Source: Ascarosepion bandense
Lineage: Eukaryota; Mollusca; Cephalopoda; Sepiida; Sepiidae
DNA length: 64,000 bases
Reading direction: 5' to 3'
Assembly (NCBI GenBank): GCA_037127315.1
Contig: JBBBDQ010001122.1
Span: 4,100,001-4,164,000, forward strand
The notes below the pieces were generated by a model. It ran no database searches and was not told the origin of the DNA. It saw only the letters and a list, made by a program, of their open reading frames with translations. Made by a program: the position numbers and the translations under genes. Shown piece by piece: positions 40,990 through 51,785 of this stretch. The first letter of the stretch is position 1, and the number at the start of each line of letters is the position of its first letter.

Positions 40990-43340
40990 TTTTTTTAATA
41001 ATTTCACCCCAAGCAAGGCGGTACCGCCACTGATATGCAGGGGGCTACATGAGAGTGTAAATTTTTAGGTAGGAGTAGAATGAAGACAAAGACAAACCAG
41101 CTGCAGGGCTGAAAGAGGAAGGGGAAGAGAAGGATGTGAACACAGGAGAGAAGACAGTTGCGAAGGTAGAGAGAAAGGAAAAGAACAAGATACACGGGGT
41201 GATGTAGAAAGAGTGAAGAGAAAGGGAACCAGCTACAGGGGGTGAAAGAGAAAGGGCAAGAGAAGGATGTGAACACAGGGGAGAAGACAGTTGCGAAGGT
41301 AGAGAGAAAGGAAAAGAACAAGATACACGGGGTGATGTAGAGAGAGTGAAGAGAAAGGCGAACCAGTTACAGGGGGTGAAAGAGAAAGGGCAAGAGAAGG
41401 ATGTGAACACAGGGGAGAAGACAGCTGCGAAGGTAGAGAGAAAGGAAAAGAACAAGATGCACGGGGTGATGTAGAAAGAGTGAAGAGAAAGGCGAACCAA
41501 CTACAGGGTGTGAAAGAGAAAGGGCAAGAGAAGGATGTGAACACAGGAGAGAAGACAGTTGCGAAGGTAGAGAAAAAGAAGAAGAACAAGATACACGGGG
41601 TGATGTAGAAAGAGTGAAGAGAAAGGCGAACCAGCTACAGGGGGTGAAAGAGAAAGGGCAAGAGAAGGATGTGAACACAGGAGAGAAGACAGTTGCGAAG
41701 GTAGAGAGAAAGGAAAAGAACAAGATATACGGGGTGATGTAGAAAGAATGAAGAGAAAGGCGAACCAGCTACAGGGAGTGAAAGAGAAAGGGCAAGAGAA
41801 GGATGTGAACACAGGAGAGAAGACAGTTGCGAAGGTAGAGAGAAAGGAATAGAACAACATACACGGCGTGATGTAGAAAAAGTGAAGCGAAAGGCGAACC
41901 AGCTACAGGGGATGAAAGAGAAAGGGCAAGAGAAGGATGTGAACACAGGAGAGAAGACAGTTGCGAAGGTAGAGAGAAAGGAAAAGAACAAGATACACGG
42001 GGTGATGTAGAAAGAGTGAAGAGAAAGGCGAACCAGCTACAGGGTGTGAAAAAGGAAGGGGAAGAGAAGGATGGGAACACAGGAGAGAAGACAGTTGCGA
42101 AGGTAGAGAGAAAGGAAAAGAACAAGATACACGGGGTGATGTAGAAAGAGTGAAGAGAAAGGTGAACCAGCTACAGGGTGTGAAAGAGAAAGGGCAAGAG
42201 AAGGATGGGAACACAGGAGAGAAGACAGTTGCGAAGGTAGAGAGAAAGGAAAAGAACAAGATACACGGGGTGATGTAGAAAGAGTGAAGAGAAAGGTGAA
42301 CCAGCTACAGGGTATGAAAGAGGAAGGGCAAGAGAAGGATGTGAACACAGGAGAGAAGACAGTTGCGAAGGTAGAGAGAAAGGAAAAGAACAGCATACAC
42401 GGAGTGATGTAGAAAGAGTGAAGAGAAAGGCGAACCAGCTACAGGGAGTGAAAGAGGAAGGGCAAGAGAAGGATGTGAACACAGGAGAGAAGACAGTTGC
42501 GAAGGTAGAGAGAAAGGAAAAGAACAAGATACACTGGGTGATGTAGAAAGAGTGAAGAGAAAGGTGAACCAGCTACAGGGTGTGAAAGAGGAAGGGGAAG
42601 AGAAGGATGTGAACACAGGAGAGAAGACAGTTGCGAAGGTAGAGAGAAAGGAAAAGAACAAGATACACGGGGTGATGTAGAAAGAGTGAAGAGAAAGGCG
42701 AACCAGCTACAGGGGGTGAAAGAGAAAGGGCAAGAGAAGGATGTGAACACAGAAGAGAAGACAGTTGCGAAGGTAGAGAGAAAGGAAAAGAACAAGATAC
42801 ACGGGGTGATGTAGAAAGAGTGAAGAGAAAGGCGAACCAGCTACAGGGGTGAATGAGAAAGGGCAAGAGAAGGATGTGAACACAGGAGAGAAGACAGTTG
42901 CGAAGGTAGAGAGAAAGGAAAAGAACAAGATACACGGGGTGATGTAGAAAGAGTGAAGAGAAAGGTGAACCAGCTACAGGGTGTGAAAGAGGAAGGGGAA
43001 GAGAAGGATGTGAACACAGGAGAGAAGACAGTTGCGAAGGTAGAGAGAAAGGAAAAGAACAAGATACACGGGGTGATGTAGAAAGAGTGAAGAGAAAGGC
43101 GAACCAGCTACAGGGGGTGAAAGAGAAAGGGCAAGAGAAGGATGTGAACACAGAAGAGAAGACAGTTGCGAAGGTAGAGAGAAAGGAAAAGAACAAGATA
43201 CACGGGGTGATGTAGAAAGGTCTGGAGTTAAGTGGATAAGTGATGGGAATTGACTTTACATTTAAATTCCTGGAGGTTGAAGCCATCATGAAAGCAAGGA
43301 TATGAAAGAGAGCTTCGTAGGCAGGAAGAGCGAGAAAAGA
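40990..43340 (-). pseudogene. L-A LINE 3' end with expanded 3' UTR
   Basis: Minus-strand order: a remnant of the LINE C-terminus at about 43,340-43,215 (traces of SFL...CF...NL..FK.KVN), then the 134-bp array (43,215-41,060), then the conserved tail at 41,050-40,995 (CATGTAGCCCCCTGCATATC, TTGCTTGGGGTGAAA). The layout equals that of the 47-kb copy, where the same interval is a single ~170-bp UTR. Confidence 0.8.
41060..43215 (-). repeat. 134-bp minisatellite, about 16 copies
   Basis: Successive units (landmark GATACACGGGGTGATGTAG, first at 41,189, last at 43,197) recur every 134 bp with a few substitutions; one unit is 1-2 bp shorter. Minus-strand translations give Ser/Phe/Pro/Leu-rich repeats because the strand is C/T-rich. 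134 is not a multiple of three, so each long open frame ends within about 120 residues, and the 280-residue frame starting upstream exists only through the shortened unit. Confidence 0.95.
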
Positions 43341-43344
43341 TGCT

Positions 43345-43820
43345 TCCACCTGTAACTGGCATTTTGGGCTCCACTTTTTACTTATGTCTATGGATTCAGT
43401 TTTCTTGTAGTTCATGTTTAGTCCTTTCTTCTCACTTTCCTTTGCTGCCTTCTTGTAGTTTCCGTACTGTGTCCGCTATCAGCACTGTGTCATCTGCGTA
43501 TCTTATATTGTTAAGATTGTGGAAACCAATGACACAAACTTGCAGGATTTCTAGTTCTTTCAGAATTGCCTTGCTGTACAGGTTGAATAGATCCATTGAG
43601 CAGACATATTCTTGTCTTACATTCCTTTCTATTTTTGTAATAGCAGTATAGCCCGGCGTTGCCCGGGTGTAATGAAAGCTTTAAAACTAATCCATGGTCC
43701 TGGAGCTCAGACTATCCCTAAAGAATATTTGTGTGAAGTTTGGTGAGAATGGAATAAAAATTGTGGATTTGTATAAAGGACATACAGACAGATAAACAGA
43801 CACACACACAAACATCTTGC

Positions 43821-43870
<50 letters not shown>

Positions 43871-44126
43871 CGATTTTCTGTACTATTGTAAAAACTGCAC
43901 CCTTAATTTCTGAATATCGTTTCTTATGTTTTTGTCTATGAGTGTATCAAATTTGATTAAAATCGGACCACTCCTTCTATAACCCGATTTTTTCGATTAT
44001 CGATTTCCGTATTTATCGGGGATACCTCAACACAAAACCTAGCTAAGAACACTCGCGGACGCGTATAGTACAACTGTGTAAATTTTCAAGAAAATCGGTT
44101 GAGCTGTTTCGGAGTCTATAGGTAAC

Positions 44127-44171
<45 letters not shown>

Positions 44172-44510
44172 GACAAAGTTTCATTTATAAATAAGTTCAG
44201 ATATCTGCTGAAATTATTTTCTGTCCATATGCGAGCAGTTTACTGCCAGTATAAGTTCTTGAATATTCTAATGTTTTTGCTGAATATGTCAAGGTTTGCC
44301 GAGTATCTCTATCAGTTTGTGGGGTACTTTGTCGAACGCCTTTCCGCTGTCTATAAAACACCGTTACACGTCTTTCTGTATTTGTATTACACTTTCTGAT
44401 AAGATTCTGCTAATTATCGCGATCCATGTGCCCGTGTCCTTGACAAAATCCCACTGTTCTATCTGGCCTGATTCTGATGCGTGCTCTCATAACAAGAGAC
44501 AAATCCTACA
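43345..44510 (-). pseudogene. L-B LINE RT region, split by a Helitron
   Basis: Matches 28,680-29,050 (GGCATTTTGGGCT, AGTTTTCTTG, ATCAGCACTGTGTCATCTGC, AGGTTGAATAGATCC), then continues beyond the Helitron with further upstream RT sequence (GTCGAACGCCTTTCCGCTGT corresponds to the K-A-F-D block). Broken by stops. Confidence 0.75.
43641..44201 (-). mobile_element. Non-autonomous Helitron, copy E (short)
   Basis: 561 bp, with an internal deletion relative to copies A-D. Minus-strand 5' end TCTGAACTTATTTAT, preceded by host A. The 3' end reads CTATACTGCTA without the final G. Inserted in an L-B LINE whose sequence continues on both sides. Confidence 0.85.
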
Positions 44511-44750
44511 ACGGAAAAGGAAATAAATGTAATTTATGCATTGTTGAAAAATAAATTATCTTAAATAATCCTAGCTTATTAGAAAACAAAAATGAATTTA
44601 TGGTAACATCAGTTTTTTGGGGGTTCAATTTTGGACACAATTAACAGCATTTTAAATTTAATAGCCAATACACTTTTTATCTAACAGCTGTCAGCCCTTT
44701 GGAATAATTTGAGATAAGCTACTTACGGAAATTACGACCAGTTTTTTCCT
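44511..44750. repeat. Single dispersed unit of the 39-kb repeat
   Basis: 44,640-44,750 matches the ~130-bp unit at 38-39.7 kb (CAGCTGTCAGCCC, TTTGGAATAATTTGAGATAAG-like). The rest is unassigned. Confidence 0.65.
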
Positions 44751-44819
44751 ATTTGCAGTTACCTAAAGCGATTTACTAAGCGTAGCTTAGATGTGGCGCA
44801 AGGCCGAGAATATAGAGCA

Positions 44820-45188
44820 CTCAGTTAAGTACCATACTTAATAAACGGTTGGAAGATCATCTCTCGTTTGAATCCTGTCTGACCAGCAATAGGTTGCCGT
44901 TTATTTCTGCTGCAGACTGAATGCCAACCAAGGCTATAGGACCCAGTCTGTCTTGCTATATAAATCCCACCAAGGCGGATGCGACACAAAGTCAATCAGA
45001 TTGGGGATTCTGAGCCCTTAAGCTCAGCCAAAAATGTTCCGTCGACCCAGCTTAATATATATAAGGAACCTGGAGAAAAACCTTTATAAATGGATTCACA
45101 AGAGGATGTAACGAACCTGATTGGAATTCGAACCCTCCGATTTCTTAATCCAAGCCGATATCCATTACATCACAACGCACTCCCCAGT
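44820..45188 (-). mobile_element. S1-like SINE with a central insertion
   Basis: S1 head and distal end are present, but about 100 bp of extra sequence (GCGGATGCGACACAAAGTCA and following) sits in the middle. The variant block TGAATGCCAACCAAGGCTAT is shared with the SINE piece at 40,754, indicating a subfamily. A tRNA-like head fragment follows at 45,190-45,240 (TTAACCATTACAACTAGTCG). Confidence 0.7.
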
Positions 45189-45362
45189 CTCGATCGTAAA
45201 TTGATCTTGAGAGACAAGCTTGTTAACCATTACAACTAGTCGAATTTACCTGGCTGTCAACTTAAGATCACCGTAGTTTTTAACACAAATTTAACTTCAA
45301 TAATCGTACGGGAACCGGTGCTTCAACGGCATTTGACCGTAAAACATACATCACAAATAATT

Positions 45363-45425
45363 TTTACTCAATTCGCCCCAAGCAATGCGATAATGCTACT
45401 AAAATGTAAGGGGCTACTGGGAATA
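45363..45425 (-). repeat. L-A/S-T conserved tail, isolated
   Basis: CGCCCCAAGCAATGCGATAA and GGGGCTAC, with T-rich sequence before, match the tail of L-A and S-T elements, without recognisable body. Confidence 0.55.
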
Positions 45426-46370
45426 AAAGAGAATTACAAGACTTTAGAATGAACTGGAAATCCAAACCTAAACCGGGAACAAGGAATGAACCCCTACTCC
45501 TATTTCCACTATTTACACAGTCTCGGACTATTCTCATCTTTACATGGCATTGTGAAATTAGAAAAAATTACCCACATGGAATAAATAAAAAATTCGTTTT
45601 GAAATTCCAACGGATATCACTTGAAGAAGGCCAGGGCGTATAACGGCCGAAACATCGTGAATATAACAATAAAGATGATAATAATAGTCCGAACAATTTA
45701 AATAGTGTAAATAGTCACAATACCTTATTTCATAAATATAGACAAAACTTGAAGAACGCCAGAGATTACAATGGTCGAAACACTGTGAATATAATATAGA
45801 TGCTTCACATCATAAATATAGACATGCCTTTACTTCTGTTGAAAAGTGAGTGGAGGAGTACGAACCGGACGATGGATAAACCTGATAATGTACAGAAATA
45901 TCTGAAGTATTTCACTGCCCTAAACGTGTTTTCTTATTCATAAAGACTTCCTTCAAAATTCAAGACAAACAAAATTGGACTCAAAGCTGAACGAGGAAGA
46001 GAAACAGTATGAGTTATTATAAAACGGAAGCAACAAGATCTCTTTAGCAACCAGCTGTCAATTGAGAGAGAGAGAGAGGGAGATAGGGGGAGGGAGGGAG
46101 GGGAGGAAGGAAGAAAGGAAAGAAGTCAAAGAAAAGAAAATGGCCTTCCCGCTTGGAGAACGAAATTTCTTAATGAAGTTAAAGTGGCAGAAGCATATTT
46201 TTAGCGTCTGATTAATGCATTATGCCATAGGTCATCAGTTTTTCAGATTATGTCATTAAAGGTTTCCATAGAAGCGCTGTCGACCTTGAATGGGCAAATA
46301 TTGGGTTTAATTTAAATCGCTGCCCTGGGCAAAATATATGAAAACAAAAAGACTCACGAACGGAAATCTC
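45426..46370. other. Mostly unassigned; S3-like tails
   Basis: 45,610-45,660 and 45,745-45,790 each hold a GAAGAAGGCCAGGGCGTATA-type and GGCCGAAACATCGTGAATAT-type tail of the S3 family, arranged in tandem. 46,060-46,140 is a purine-rich low-complexity run. No gene seen. Confidence 0.5.
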
Positions 46371-46380
46371 TCCCTTTCTC

Positions 46381-46391
46381 TTTCTCTCTTA

Positions 46392-46443
<52 letters not shown>

Positions 46444-46448
46444 CGTCT

Positions 46449-46487
<39 letters not shown>
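46381..46487. repeat. (CT)n, (TATC)n and (TA)n microsatellites
   Basis: Three adjacent short tandem runs. Confidence 0.9.
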
Positions 46488-46488
<1 letters not shown>

Positions 46489-46601
46489 CGTCCTCTCACG
46501 TCGATTTCTACGCATGAGGACTCAACGATTCACTTTATAAATTTACTGCTCGTCTAACTACTCAAATTTTATTTTTCATTATGATTTAGTTTTAGTCTAT
46601 G

Positions 46602-46603
<2 letters not shown>

Positions 46604-46651
<48 letters not shown>
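46604..46651. repeat. (TA)n microsatellite
   Basis: TA run. The following 46,655-46,770 (minus strand) has a CTGATGAAGGACAAGAGGAC segment resembling S3-type tails, which would place this TA run at a retroelement 3' end. Confidence 0.85.
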
Positions 46652-46653
<2 letters not shown>

Positions 46654-46770
46654 AAAAATTACTAAAAAGTTGCAAGTTTAAAAATGTATTTTTTTGACAG
46701 TATTTGTTTATTTCTATTATTATATTTTATATTTCAGACCGTCCTCTTGTCCTTCATCAGAGACAAATGA

Positions 46771-47051
46771 TTTTAAAATTTAAATTAGAAACGTATTTCA
46801 CGAGAGCGTCTGTGGAGAGAGTTTGTTTACATCACGTGACGCAGAAAGCGACAGATGTTTTTGAAAATATTTGTAAACGTAGACCTATCTTTAATAATAC
46901 TTATAAATTTTGTTTTAGAGAAAATTCTTTTGATTGTATCTAAAAAATGTTTAGCTATTGAAATATTTGTAAAGATTCAAAACACCTAAGTCCCTATTTA
47001 ACCCTAGCTTGTGTGCATTTAATTTTAAAATCCTGTATTTTTCTTTCTTTC

Positions 47052-47057
<6 letters not shown>
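46771..47057. other. No recognised feature
   Basis: AT-rich, no feature assigned. Confidence 0.35.

Positions 47058-47106
<49 letters not shown>
47058..47106. repeat. (TA)n microsatellite at a LINE 3' end
   Basis: TA run directly downstream (in LINE sense) of the L-A tail. Confidence 0.9.
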
Positions 47107-47109
<3 letters not shown>

Positions 47110-47124
47110 CATATATTTTATAAG

Positions 47125-48217
47125 CGTTTCTCCCCGAGCAAGGCATGTCACTGCCACTACTGTGCAGGGGGCTACGTAGAGTGGAGAAAGGCTGATTAAA
47201 TATAGGAAATGACAGAGGGTGGGTGATAGGCGGGTAAGGATACCGAGAATGAGGGTTTGGGTAGATGAGAGTGTTGTGAGAATAGTTGGGAGTTAGTGTG
47301 ATAGGAGGTGTCTATTGACCCTACATTTAAACACCTGGAGATTGTAACTGTCGGGAAAGCAGACTTGTGGAAGGGAGTTCCACAGGCGGGAAGCGCGAGA
47401 AAAGAAGCTGTTGGAGTAGAATTTACGGTTACATCTTATTTGTTTAACTGTAAAAGGGTGGGACCTAGTTGCTAATCTAGTATCTCGTGTAAATTCGTGC
47501 TTAGGCGGCACCAGTGATCTAAGCTCATCGGAGCAGAAGCCATGAAAGTACTTGTAGAAGAGGCACTGGGAAGCCACATCACGCCGGTGTGAGAGCGGCT
47601 GCAGCCGGTCTTCCAAGTCAGTATCAACCACGTTACAGATCCTCCTTTGTATTTTGTCAAGAAGCCCAAGGAGAGCAGCAGGGGCACCCGACCAGATATG
47701 GCAGCAATATTCAATACACGGGCGGATGGTAGATTTGTATATGTGCAGAATAGATTCAGGTGGGAAAAACTTCCGGGCCCTGCACAGGGAGCCCACTTTC
47801 ATAGCAGCAGATTTGGCAATGGATTCAATATAGTCATTCCATTTGAGGTCCGCCGAGAGTGTAAGGCCAAGGAGGCGTAGTATTTTACTCTCTGGGAGGC
47901 TAGCCTGTCCCATGCTAATGGGAGGTAGATGCGATTGTCTATGGTGATTAGTTGATAACAGCTTTGTTTTGGAGGCATTGAAATTTACCAACCATTTCCT
48001 ACCCCAGGTCACTACGGATTGGAGGTCCCTTTCAAGTACGGCAGAGAGGTTCACTTTGTCGTCCAGACCTGGTTTCTGATCGATGCGGGAGTAGATTGTT
48101 GTGTCGTCGGCATACATGCCAATTTGGGATCTAATGGTGTCGGGGAGATCATTAATGTAGATCAGAAAGAGCGTGGGACCTAGGATAGAACCTTGAGGGA
48201 CGCCCGCGTTCGTCTGG
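47125..48217 (-). pseudogene. L-A LINE, RT to 3' tail, 5'-truncated
   Basis: The best preserved L-A copy. The minus strand is open from 48,217 to 47,293 (about 308 residues, no start codon needed because the 5' end is cut by a (TA)n array). Motifs in order: GVPQGSILGP and FLIYINDLPD (RT palm), MYADDTTIY catalytic box, GLTLSADLKWNDYI, IRPCIEYCCHIWSGA, LSHRRDVASQCLFYKYFHGF, SRASRLWNSLP and a CRVNRHL end. A ~170-nt 3' UTR and the conserved tail (TACGTAGCCCCCTGCACAGT, TTGCTCGGGGAGAAA) follow. It lacks the N-terminal endonuclease, so it is not autonomous. Probably an APE-type LINE; clade not settled. Confidence 0.85.
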
Positions 48218-48258
48218 TATATATATATATATATATATATATGCGTGTGTGTGTGTGA
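48218..48258. repeat. (TA)n-(GT)n at the LINE truncation point
   Basis: Short TA then GT run at the 5' break of the L-A LINE. Confidence 0.85.
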
Positions 48259-48532
48259 AAATTGTCAGTTATAATCTGAGGAAAGGAACAGAATGATGAC
48301 GAACTTCATGAATTCATTTTATGTTTTCTAAAATAAATAATTTTTAACATTTACTTTTTAAATAACACCCAAAAAAAGAACAATAATCTTGTGAAACATG
48401 AAAATTTTTTGTGTAGCGATATAATGCTTTTATAAACCATTTTTATATCAAAATTACAATATATATATGATTAATAAAAATAAATAAGTTTGAGTTTTGA
48501 AATTGTTCAGTACACTTTTCAAACGGTTTGTC
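48259..48532. other. No recognised feature
   Basis: AT-rich, nothing assigned. Confidence 0.35.
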
Positions 48533-48715
48533 ATACATAGACAGATCTGTTTCGCTGTATCACAGCTCATCAGTATGGTTAAACTCCGATTGCTTTTTTA
48601 CACAGGATTGAAACCCGAAATGGCGTCAGTCGGCGACTCTACCCCTGGGCTATGGGCGTTCGGTAGAAGTAGGCAGACTTTTTAGCGCATATCATTATAC
48701 GCGCCCAATATATAT
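48533..48715 (-). mobile_element. S2 tRNA-derived SINE
   Basis: Both boxes visible (box B as GGATTGAAACCC on the plus strand). The 3' tail lacks the usual adjoining (TA)n; a short TA run is at the opposite end. Confidence 0.85.
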
Positions 48716-48717
48716 AT

Positions 48718-48960
48718 AATTGATGCATGTTTCATTAAATAATATAGACAAGTTTTGTCTATTATATGTAAATTCTTTTCATATCGTCTGATAACCTTGA
48801 TAATATTATCATTGAATGAAGAAAGTAAATCACAATATTGATGCATATTTTTTAATCCTATCTGGGCTTTCGGCTTACATAAGTCATTATTAAAGATGAC
48901 TATTATATTGCTGTTTAATATATTGTAATAGCTCAGATAGGATTAAAATCCTTCAAGCCC
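48718..48960 (+). repeat. Foldback element FB1, mainly one arm
   Basis: Matches the left arm at 11,041-11,190 and the copy at 50,296-50,505: TGATGCATGTTTCATTAAAT, ATAGACAAGTTTTGTCTAT, GGGCTTTCGGCTTACATAAG. The end (CTCAGATAGGATTAAA) is the start of the opposite arm. Confidence 0.75.
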
Positions 48961-49611
48961 TTTCAATCCCTGGCTATAATGCTTCCTCGGTTTTCCCACT
49001 CATGAACAGATATGCACAGTGCACCAACCCCTAGGAGACATAGATCAGGTCAAGCATGATAATACCGTCAATCAATGAACCTTAACCTTGTTCAAAAAAT
49101 GATCATAACAGATCATGCGCTCAGTCTCAGAATTTGTATCTAAGGTCATCTGAGCTCAGTGGCAGTATAAAATATAGGTGAGCAGTGTGCATGAGCAGGC
49201 ATCTGCAATAGGGTTTGGCTGACGAGTGGGCTTCGAAACATGTAGCTGGCCATTATTAGTTGTATTAGTGTTGTGGAATAGTTTTCGCACTGAAGGTTAT
49301 AATTGTGCGATGTCGGTTGCTAAACGCACCCAAAATGTTAAGGAACTTCGTAATATTTCACAGAAAGCTGACTCCTTAGTATTCGGCTAACTGCCGACTA
49401 ATATCAACTGCCTGAACTCCAATAAATTCTAAAGAACTCCCATAAACTTCCCAAGTACTTCTTCCGCTAACTTCCTGTTAACTCTTATTAATATAGGGGG
49501 GAGAGTCCATTATCTAAGGAATAGGTGTGTTTCACTATAACAATTAGATACGCACAACAAAGTGCCAACGTTGTAAAATGAGAGAGCTTAATACAAGATA
49601 TAAATAAAATC
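48961..49611. other. No recognised feature
   Basis: Apparently single-copy sequence within this window. No coding exon, RNA or repeat recognised. Confidence 0.45.
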
Positions 49612-49917
49612 AGTCAGTTAAGTAGCATACGTGATACACATTTTTGGTGATCATATCTCGAAAGAGACATGACTGACTGGGCAAAAGATTATCCCGCAGT
49701 AGGTTGCCATTACTTTCTGCGGTAGACTGGTTGCCAACCAAGGCTATAGAACCCAATCTGTCCTGTTATTTAACCCATAACTGGAAGGAAGAGACGGATT
49801 AATACATTTCCCAAGGGTATTTGGGCATTAAGTGAATACAAGGAATTCAACTGGAATTCGAACTCGGCTCATATATTTGTCGTTCCGAGTCGGTATCCAC
49901 TGCACCACAACGCACAT
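49612..49917 (-). mobile_element. S1 tRNA-derived SINE
   Basis: Full length in reverse with all landmarks. The head has a CATATATTTGTCG variation next to box B that is also seen at 55,386-55,490, marking a subfamily. Confidence 0.9.
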
Positions 49918-50094
49918 CTTTGAAATGAAATAAAGAAACTAAAAAAAGAATACTACTATTACTTGTAATACTAATAATTATAATAGTAAACTTTTCAGAC
50001 ATATACCTCTTCGCTTCGATAGTGTCAGTTTCAAGCAATTTTGCAACCAGGCAGCAAGAAGCAACCATACAGCGGAGGAGCACACATTTGATAA

Positions 50095-50097
<3 letters not shown>
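49918..50097. other. No recognised feature
   Basis: Short unassigned stretch. Confidence 0.35.
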
Positions 50098-50172
<75 letters not shown>

Positions 50173-50235
50173 GATATAGAAAGAGAAAGAAAGTAATAGG
50201 TAGATAGGCATATAAGGATAGAATATATATGTAGA

Positions 50236-50267
<32 letters not shown>
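50098..50267. repeat. (CA)n-(TA)n microsatellites
   Basis: CA run at 50,098-50,146, TA run to 50,172, and another TA run at 50,239-50,267. Confidence 0.9.
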
Positions 50268-50270
<3 letters not shown>

Positions 50271-50295
50271 TGTCTGTATTTCGGCAGCATTTTTT

Positions 50296-50505
50296 CATTG
50301 TGCATGTTTCATTAAATAATATAGACAAGTTTTGTCGATTTATTTTATGTAAATTCTTTTCATATCGTCTGATAAGCTTAATAGCATTATCATTGAAAGA
50401 AGAAAGAAAATCACAATATTGATACATATTTTTAATCCTATCTGAGCTTTCAGCTTACATAAGCCATTATCAAAGATGACAATTATATTACAATACCCGA
50501 TGCGA
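50296..50505 (+). repeat. Foldback element FB1, one arm
   Basis: Closest to 48,718-48,960: TGTTTCATTAAATAATATAG, CTGATAAGCTTAATAGCATT, GAGCTTTCAGCTTACATAAG. Confidence 0.75.
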
Positions 50506-50688
50506 AGATGTTTATACTTGGGCCCTACCTGCTATGGGCTCTTATTATAAAAACCACTAACTCTATTATCCCAGGTGGAAAAACAAATCATGAAATTTAG
50601 CCATAACCAGACACCACTATTTGCCTTATGTATTTCCGCAGACTTGGTATGTAGTATGATCATGACGGAAGATGACGATTATGATGTT
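50506..50688. other. L-C-like 3' UTR fragment
   Basis: AAATTTAGCCATAACCAGAC and TGCCTTATGTATTTCCGCAG, then GACTTGGTATGTAG, resemble the L-C LINE 3' UTR (compare 51,655-51,715). This would be the end of an earlier L-C copy whose (TAA)n tail at about 50,690-50,707 holds the next one. Confidence 0.5.
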
Positions 50689-50689
50689 A

Positions 50690-51751
50690 ATAATAATAAT
50701 AATAATAAAAAGAAGGCAGTAAATTCAAACAAGATTTACAGTTAGTAGATTCTGTAGAAAAGCAGAACGGAAGCCAAGAGCCGACTATTGCGGCAAAGAA
50801 TATGAAAATGAAAGCCAAAGACAAATCTCTTGAACAGATGAAACAGCGCTGGCAAGACAAACCTCTGCATGGCCAATATCCAGTACGTGCCAATAAATCT
50901 AATGTTGACAAAGTTAATACTCATCGATGGTTACGTGCATCTGGATTAAAGTCCGAAACTGAAGGCTTTATTCTTGCAGCACAAGACCAAAGTCTTTTCA
51001 CGAGAAACTTTCAGGCAAATATTATGCATAATAATATGGATCCAAAATGCAGGTTTTGTGATAAACACCAAGAAACAATAGACCACCTAATCTCAGGCTG
51101 TTCTGTGCTTGCCCCAAATGAATATAAAAATCGCCACGATAGAGTTGGGCAATATTTACATTGGGCAATATGCAAACATTATGGAAAAGCTGTAGGCAAA
51201 CACTGGTATGAACATCACCCAGCACCGGTTACAGAAATAGAAGATGTAACCATTCTATGGGATTACACCATCTACACAGACAGAAAAATTGAAGCAAACA
51301 GGCCAGACATTATTGTTAAAAACCAGAAGGAGAAAACTTGTCTATTAATTGATATGGCTTGTCCAGCGGATTGTAACATAGCAATCAAGGAATTTGAAAA
51401 ACTGTCAAAATATAAAGACCTGGAAACTGAAATAGGAAAAATGTGGAAATTGAAAACAAGAGTTGTGCCAGTGATAGTAGGTGCACTTGGAATGATAAAA
51501 AATGGAACAAAACAACACATTGAAAGAATCCCTGGAAACCCCAGCTTAAGAGATATACAAAAAATTGTCTTATTAAGTACAGCCCACACGCTGAGGAAAA
51601 CTTTATCTATGTAATGCTGGAGGGGATGATAGGGAAGATAGAAAAACATGAAATGGAGCCATAACAACACGCCACTACCTGCCTTAGGTCTCCCCGCAGA
51701 CTTGGTTGGTAGTGAGACCAAAGCAGAAATCGAAATATGATGAAAAATGAC

Positions 51752-51775
<24 letters not shown>
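50690..51775 (+). mobile_element. L-C LINE 3' part with open RLE frame
   Basis: 5'-truncated copy of a LINE with a restriction-like endonuclease. The frame is open from 50,709 to the stop at 51,614 (about 301 residues). In order: a basic N-terminal region (MKMKAKDKSLEQMKQRWQDK), WLRASGLKSETEGFILAAQD, a CCHC-type knuckle CRFCDKHQETIDHLISGC, the GQYLHWAICKHYG block, RPDIIV followed by LLIDMACPAD (PD...D nuclease motif), and VPVIVGALGMIKNGTKQHI. The RT domain is missing, so it cannot move itself. The 3' UTR ends in (TAA)n, and (TAA)n also precedes the 5' break. RLE plus knuckle is found in R2/R4/NeSL-like LINEs. Confidence 0.9.
50709..51614 (+). CDS. LINE ORF C-terminus: zinc knuckle and RLE
   Basis: Open coding remnant of the L-C LINE described in the enclosing entry. 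No start codon belongs to the original protein; the first in-frame Met codon is at 50,802. In an active element this part would bind and nick target DNA for target-primed reverse transcription. The nuclease-type residues (R-P-D, then D about 15 residues on, and following Lys residues) are all present. It is probably not expressed as a separate protein; I list it because the frame is undamaged. Confidence 0.6.
   Translation, partial: KEGSKFKQDLQLVDSVEKQNGSQEPTIAAKNMKMKAKDKSLEQMKQRWQDKPLHGQYPVRANKSNVDKVNTHRWLRASGLKSETEGFILAAQDQSLFTRNFQANIMHNNMDPKCRFCDKHQETIDHLISGCSVLAPNEYKNRHDRVGQYLHWAICKHYGKAVGKHWYEHHPAPVTEIEDVTILWDYTIYTDRKIEANRPDIIVKNQKEKTCLLIDMACPADCNIAIKEFEKLSKYKDLETEIGKMWKLKTRVVPVIVGALGMIKNGTKQHIERIPGNPSLRDIQKIVLLSTAHTLRKTLSM

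Positions 51776-51785
<10 letters not shown>

Noticed and set aside
42573..43415. 280-residue minus-strand open frame of repeated Ser/Phe/Pro/Leu-rich blocks, looking like a multi-pass or secreted repeat protein
   Set aside because: It is the translation of the 134-bp minisatellite. The frame depends on one shortened unit, the same pattern appears in several frames, and a LINE C-terminus and tail frame the array.
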